Origin: Burkholderia stabilis
Lineage (GTDB): Bacteria; Pseudomonadota; Gammaproteobacteria; Burkholderiales; Burkholderiaceae
Direction of reading: 5' to 3'
Assembly (NCBI RefSeq): GCF_001742165.1
Contig: NZ_CP016442.1
Location: 2,976,001-3,040,000 of the forward strand
DNA length: 64,000 nt
Both the position numbers and the translations under genes were made by a program. Below the pieces are notes generated by a model. The model ran no database searches, was not told the origin of the DNA, and worked only from the letters and a program-made list of their open reading frames with translations. Every line of letters starts with the position of its first letter. Within the stretch, counting starts at the first letter, position 1. Positions 61,273 through 64,000 of this stretch are shown one piece after another.

Positions 61273-61896
61273 ATGCCACGAATCCTTGACCGCGCGCTGC
61301 GTCCCGCCGCGGCCGCGCTTGCCGTGCTGACGCTCTCGCTTGCAGCCGGCTGCGCCGGCCACGGCGCGGCGCTGTCGAACATCCGCTACGACCTCGGGCC
61401 GGCCGCATCGGTCGCGACGGCCGGTTCGGGCCCCGCGCTGAAGGTGCTCGACGTCGGCGCGCCCGATGCGCTCGATTCGGACAAATTCACCTACCGCCTC
61501 GCGTACGCGGATGCGCAGCACGTGGCCGTCTATCGCGACAGCCGCTGGACCGCGCCGCCCGCGCAACTGCTCACGCAGCGGCTGCGCGGCGCGCTGTCGT
61601 CGCGCGGCACGGTGCTCGAAGGCTCGGACGGCGTGCGCGCGCCGACCCTGAAGGTCGACCTGAACGAATTCGAGCAGGTGTTCGACGGACAGTCGCAGAG
61701 CCACGGCGCGGTCACCGCGCGCGCGACGCTGATGCTGGACGGCAAGGTGCTCGGCCAGCGCACGTTTGTCGCGCGCGCGCCGTCGAGCACGCCCGATGCG
61801 GCTGGCGGCGCCCGTGCGCTTGCGACGGCAAGTGACCAGCTCGTGTCGCAGATCGCCGCATGGGTCGGCATGCAGGCGTACGCGGGCACGCCGTGA
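61273..61896 (+). CDS. ABC-type transport auxiliary lipoprotein (PqiC/YmbA-like)
   Basis: 207 residues with a lipoprotein signal (lipobox LAAGC, Cys about 28). The mature domain has IRYDLGP, LKVLDVGAP, AYADAQHVAVYRDSRWTAPPAQLLTQRL and a C-terminal ATASDQLVSQIAAWV, matching the ABC-trans_aux family found with MCE operons. It likely links the MCE ring to the outer membrane. Start ATG 61273 chosen because AGGAA stands 7 nt before it; ATGs at 61231 and 61258 are in frame but lack a better site. Confidence 0.85.
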   Translation: MPRILDRALRPAAAALAVLTLSLAAGCAGHGAALSNIRYDLGPAASVATAGSGPALKVLDVGAPDALDSDKFTYRLAYADAQHVAVYRDSRWTAPPAQLLTQRLRGALSSRGTVLEGSDGVRAPTLKVDLNEFEQVFDGQSQSHGAVTARATLMLDGKVLGQRTFVARAPSSTPDAAGGARALATASDQLVSQIAAWVGMQAYAGTP

Positions 61897-61912
61897 CGCG
61901 CGCAGCGCAGCG

Positions 61913-63064
61913 ATGAACGCGACCGGCGCGCCCCGCGCATCGTCGCTCGCGCGACAGGCGTTCGCCGCTTATGCGGCGCTCATCGTCTACGCGTCGCTGT
62001 ATCCGTTCTCGGGCTGGGTGTCGCTCGGCATCGGGCCGTTCGACTACCTGTTCGCGCCGATGCAGCGCTACGTGACCGCGTTCGACGTGGTCACGAACGT
62101 GCTCGGCTATTTGCCGTTCGGCGCGCTTGGTGTGCTCGCGCTGCACCCGCGCTGGCGCGGCGTCGCCGCGACGCTGATCGCGGGCGGGCTCGGCGTGCTG
62201 CTGTCGAGCTCGATGGAGGCGCTGCAGACCTATCTGCCGACGCGCGTCGCGTCGAATCTCGATCTCGCGGCCAACGCGCTCGGCGCGCTGCTGGGCGCGG
62301 CGCTCGTCGCGCCGGCCACGGGCGCGCTGCTCGATCGCGGCGCGTTGCGCCGGCTGCGCTTCGCGTGGTTCGAGGCCGACGGCGCGACACCGCTGCTGCT
62401 CGCCGCGCTGTGGCCGTTCGCAATCCTGTTTCCGTCGCCGTTCCTGTTCGGCATCGGCGACTGGCCGGCCGCGCTGTGGGAGCGCGCCGACGCGTCGATG
62501 CAGGACGCGCTGCTCGCGTGGCTGCCGGCCGCGTGGCGCGTGAGCGAATGGCCCGAACGCGTCGACGGCTGGCTGTCCGATTCCGCGTGGGAGGCCGCGC
62601 TCGGCGGGCTGATGCTGTTCGCCGCGCTGACGATCGCGTCGCTCGCGATGCGCCCGCGCGCACCGCGCATCCGGCTGCTGATCGCGTTCGTCGCCGCGAC
62701 GCTCGTGCTGAAGGCGGCCGCGACGTTCATGCAGTCGGCCACCGGCCTGGTCGTCGTGTGGGCCACGCCCGGCGCGCGGCTCGGGATCGAGCTCGGTTTC
62801 GCGGCCGCGCTCGTCGCGCTGCGCGTGCCCGAGACCTGGCGCGCGACGCTCGCGGCGCTGGCGCTGCTGGCCGGCGTGGCGCTCGTGAACCTGCTGCCCG
62901 TCAATCCGTTCTTCGACTTCACGCTGTCGGGCTGGCGGCAGGGCCGCTACGTGCACTTCAACAGCATCGCGCGCTGGCTCGCGTGGATCTGGCCCTACGC
63001 GGCGCTGATCTGGCTCGGCCAGCGCGTCGAGCACGCGTGGCTGCCGGCCGCGGTGCGCCGCTGA
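61913..63064 (+). CDS. VanZ family membrane protein
   Basis: 383 residues with about eight to ten membrane helices. The VanZ-like block is VTNVLGYLPFGALGVLAL, LLSSSMEALQTYLPTRVASNLDLAANALGALLG (about 55-125). The C-terminal half adds a second hydrophobic region (LAALWPFAILFPSPFLFG, LLNPVNPFFDF-like). VanZ relatives are membrane proteins of varied or unknown function. It starts 16 bp after the lipoprotein stop, so it is probably read from the MCE operon. Confidence 0.85.
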   Translation: MNATGAPRASSLARQAFAAYAALIVYASLYPFSGWVSLGIGPFDYLFAPMQRYVTAFDVVTNVLGYLPFGALGVLALHPRWRGVAATLIAGGLGVLLSSSMEALQTYLPTRVASNLDLAANALGALLGAALVAPATGALLDRGALRRLRFAWFEADGATPLLLAALWPFAILFPSPFLFGIGDWPAALWERADASMQDALLAWLPAAWRVSEWPERVDGWLSDSAWEAALGGLMLFAALTIASLAMRPRAPRIRLLIAFVAATLVLKAAATFMQSATGLVVVWATPGARLGIELGFAAALVALRVPETWRATLAALALLAGVALVNLLPVNPFFDFTLSGWRQGRYVHFNSIARWLAWIWPYAALIWLGQRVEHAWLPAAVRR

Positions 63065-63124
63065 CGCGGTCGTCCGGGCAGGGCGGCCGCGGCCGCATCG
63101 CGGGCAGCCGTGCGCGCCGGTCGC

Positions 63125-63130
63125 TATAAT
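63125..63130 (+). promoter_or_regulatory. Candidate -10 (TATAAT) of the ferredoxin gene
   Basis: An exact TATAAT consensus 81 bp before the ferredoxin ATG. No good -35 at 17 bp. It suggests that the ferredoxin and the hydrolase have their own promoter, apart from the MCE operon. Confidence 0.55.
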
Positions 63131-63211
63131 CGACCGCATCATCCGTTGCGCCCTGCAACGGCAATCGCCCCTCTTTCCGCCTGGCGTCGCGCCGGGCCGC
63201 TCGCCACCATC

Positions 63212-63529
63212 ATGGATTCCTACTACCAGCACCACGTCTTTTTCTGCCTGAACCAGCGCGAACCGGGCGCCGAACGGCCGAGCTGCGCGCAATGCGACGC
63301 GCAGACCATGCAGGAATACGCGAAAAAGCGCGTGAAGGAACTCGGCCTCGCCGGGCCCGGCAAGGTTCGCATCAACAAGGCCGGCTGCCTCGACCGCTGC
63401 GAGGAAGGGCCCGTGATGGTCGTGTATCCGGAAGGCACGTGGTACACGTACGTCGACCAGGCCGACATCGACGAGATCGTCGAGTCGCACCTGCGCGACG
63501 GCAAGGTCGTCGACCGCCTGAAGATCTGA
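63212..63529 (+). CDS. Thioredoxin-like [2Fe-2S] ferredoxin
   Basis: 105 residues. Cysteines at 12, 25, 28, 59 and 63 match the thioredoxin-like ferredoxin (Shethna-type) cluster pattern: FFCLNQRE, SCAQCDAQ, and the later AGCLDRCEEGPVMVVYPEG. It transfers electrons; partner unknown. It ends 13 bp before the following hydrolase gene, so the two are co-transcribed. Confidence 0.92.
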   Translation: MDSYYQHHVFFCLNQREPGAERPSCAQCDAQTMQEYAKKRVKELGLAGPGKVRINKAGCLDRCEEGPVMVVYPEGTWYTYVDQADIDEIVESHLRDGKVVDRLKI

Positions 63530-63542
63530 GCGGGCCGGCCGA

Positions 63543-64000
63543 ATGAACGTTCATACGCAGAAGTCGCTGATCGCGGGCCCGGTCGGGCAGATCGAAATCG
63601 CGGTCGACCTGCCTGATGCCGTGCGCGAAGGCGGCGCCGCGCCGCGCGGCATCGCGCTCGTCGCGCATCCGCATCCGCTGTTCGGCGGCACGATGGACAA
63701 CAAGGTCGCGCAAACCCTCGCGCGCACGCTCGTGCAGCTCGACTACGTGGTCTACCGGTCGAACTTCCGCGGCGTCGGTGCGACCGAAGGCGTGCACGAC
63801 AACGGCACCGGCGAAGCCGACGACCTGCTCGCGGTGCTCGCGCACATGCGCGCGCAGCCCGCGTATGCGGACCTGCCGCTGGTGCTCGCGGGCTTCTCGT
63901 TCGGCACCTTCGTGCTGTCGCACGTCGCGAAGCGGCTGCGCGACGCGGGCGAAACGATCGAGCGGATGGTGTTCGTCGGCACGGCCGCGAGCCGCTGGCA
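63543..64000 (+). CDS. Alpha/beta-hydrolase (partial, continues beyond the window)
   Basis: The first 152 residues of a small alpha/beta-hydrolase of the YdeN/Usp-like CocE-type group: HPHPLFGGTMDNKV (oxyanion), YRSNFRGVGATEG, and the nucleophile elbow AGFSFGTFV (Ser about 120). The gene is truncated by the window edge; the acid and histidine lie outside. Substrate unknown. Confidence 0.85.
   Translation, partial: MNVHTQKSLIAGPVGQIEIAVDLPDAVREGGAAPRGIALVAHPHPLFGGTMDNKVAQTLARTLVQLDYVVYRSNFRGVGATEGVHDNGTGEADDLLAVLAHMRAQPAYADLPLVLAGFSFGTFVLSHVAKRLRDAGETIERMVFVGTAASRW

Overview
The window is a GC-rich (roughly two-thirds G+C), gene-dense stretch of a Burkholderia chromosome, most likely a member of the Burkholderia cepacia complex. 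This is inferred from codon usage, the split metH, the argS-SPOR-dsbA order, PhaM, DUF3567 and DUF1840 proteins, and a fused indolepyruvate ferredoxin oxidoreductase. No rRNA, tRNA, insertion sequence, prophage or CRISPR array was seen. The region looks like core or housekeeping chromosome.

Layout. 1-1441 holds no credible gene but a degenerate ~89-bp tandem array with a two-box architecture, running off the left edge. 1.4-5.0 kb: indolepyruvate ferredoxin oxidoreductase. 5.1-11.3 kb: Na+/H+ antiporter, EAL-type c-di-GMP phosphodiesterase, two small membrane proteins, CutC and a SUFU-domain protein. 11.3-18.4 kb: a minus-strand operon joining the 5-oxoprolinase-type proteins PxpA/B/C to a biotin carboxyl carrier, a biotin carboxylase and an NCS1 permease, with a divergent LysR regulator. 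18.5-22.9 kb: biotin synthesis operon bioA-F-D-B. 23.4-31.7 kb: secreted hydrolase, YchJ protein, SDR, beta-carbonic anhydrase, AceK, MBL-fold hydrolase, ABC-F ATPase. 31.9-38.9 kb: orphan peptide-type binding protein, octamer repeat arrays, SDR, DsbA, SPOR protein, ArgS, DUF1840. 39.0-44.8 kb: cobalamin-dependent methionine synthase as two genes, DUF3567, DUF3108. 44.9-49.9 kb: IclR regulator divergent from an FAH-family hydrolase, a crotonase, PhaM and a patatin lipase. 50.4-58 kb: ferritin-like desaturase-family protein, RfaE2, a small membrane protein, CoaX, BirA, an exported protein, a Sel1 protein, and a periplasmic nucleotidase behind a putative Pho promoter. 58.2-64 kb: an MCE/Mla-type lipid transporter (STAS-permease, ATPase, MCE protein, lipoprotein), VanZ protein, 2Fe-2S ferredoxin, and a hydrolase cut by the window edge.

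Links between genes: bioABFD makes biotin, BirA (without a DNA-binding domain here) attaches it, and the Pxp-linked carrier protein is one local acceptor. The most unusual things are non-coding: the 89-bp array with a constant 33-nt spacing between its boxes, three related octamer tandem arrays, a Pho-box/-10 pair before the nucleotidase gene, and a hairpin-rich leader before the ferritin-like gene.
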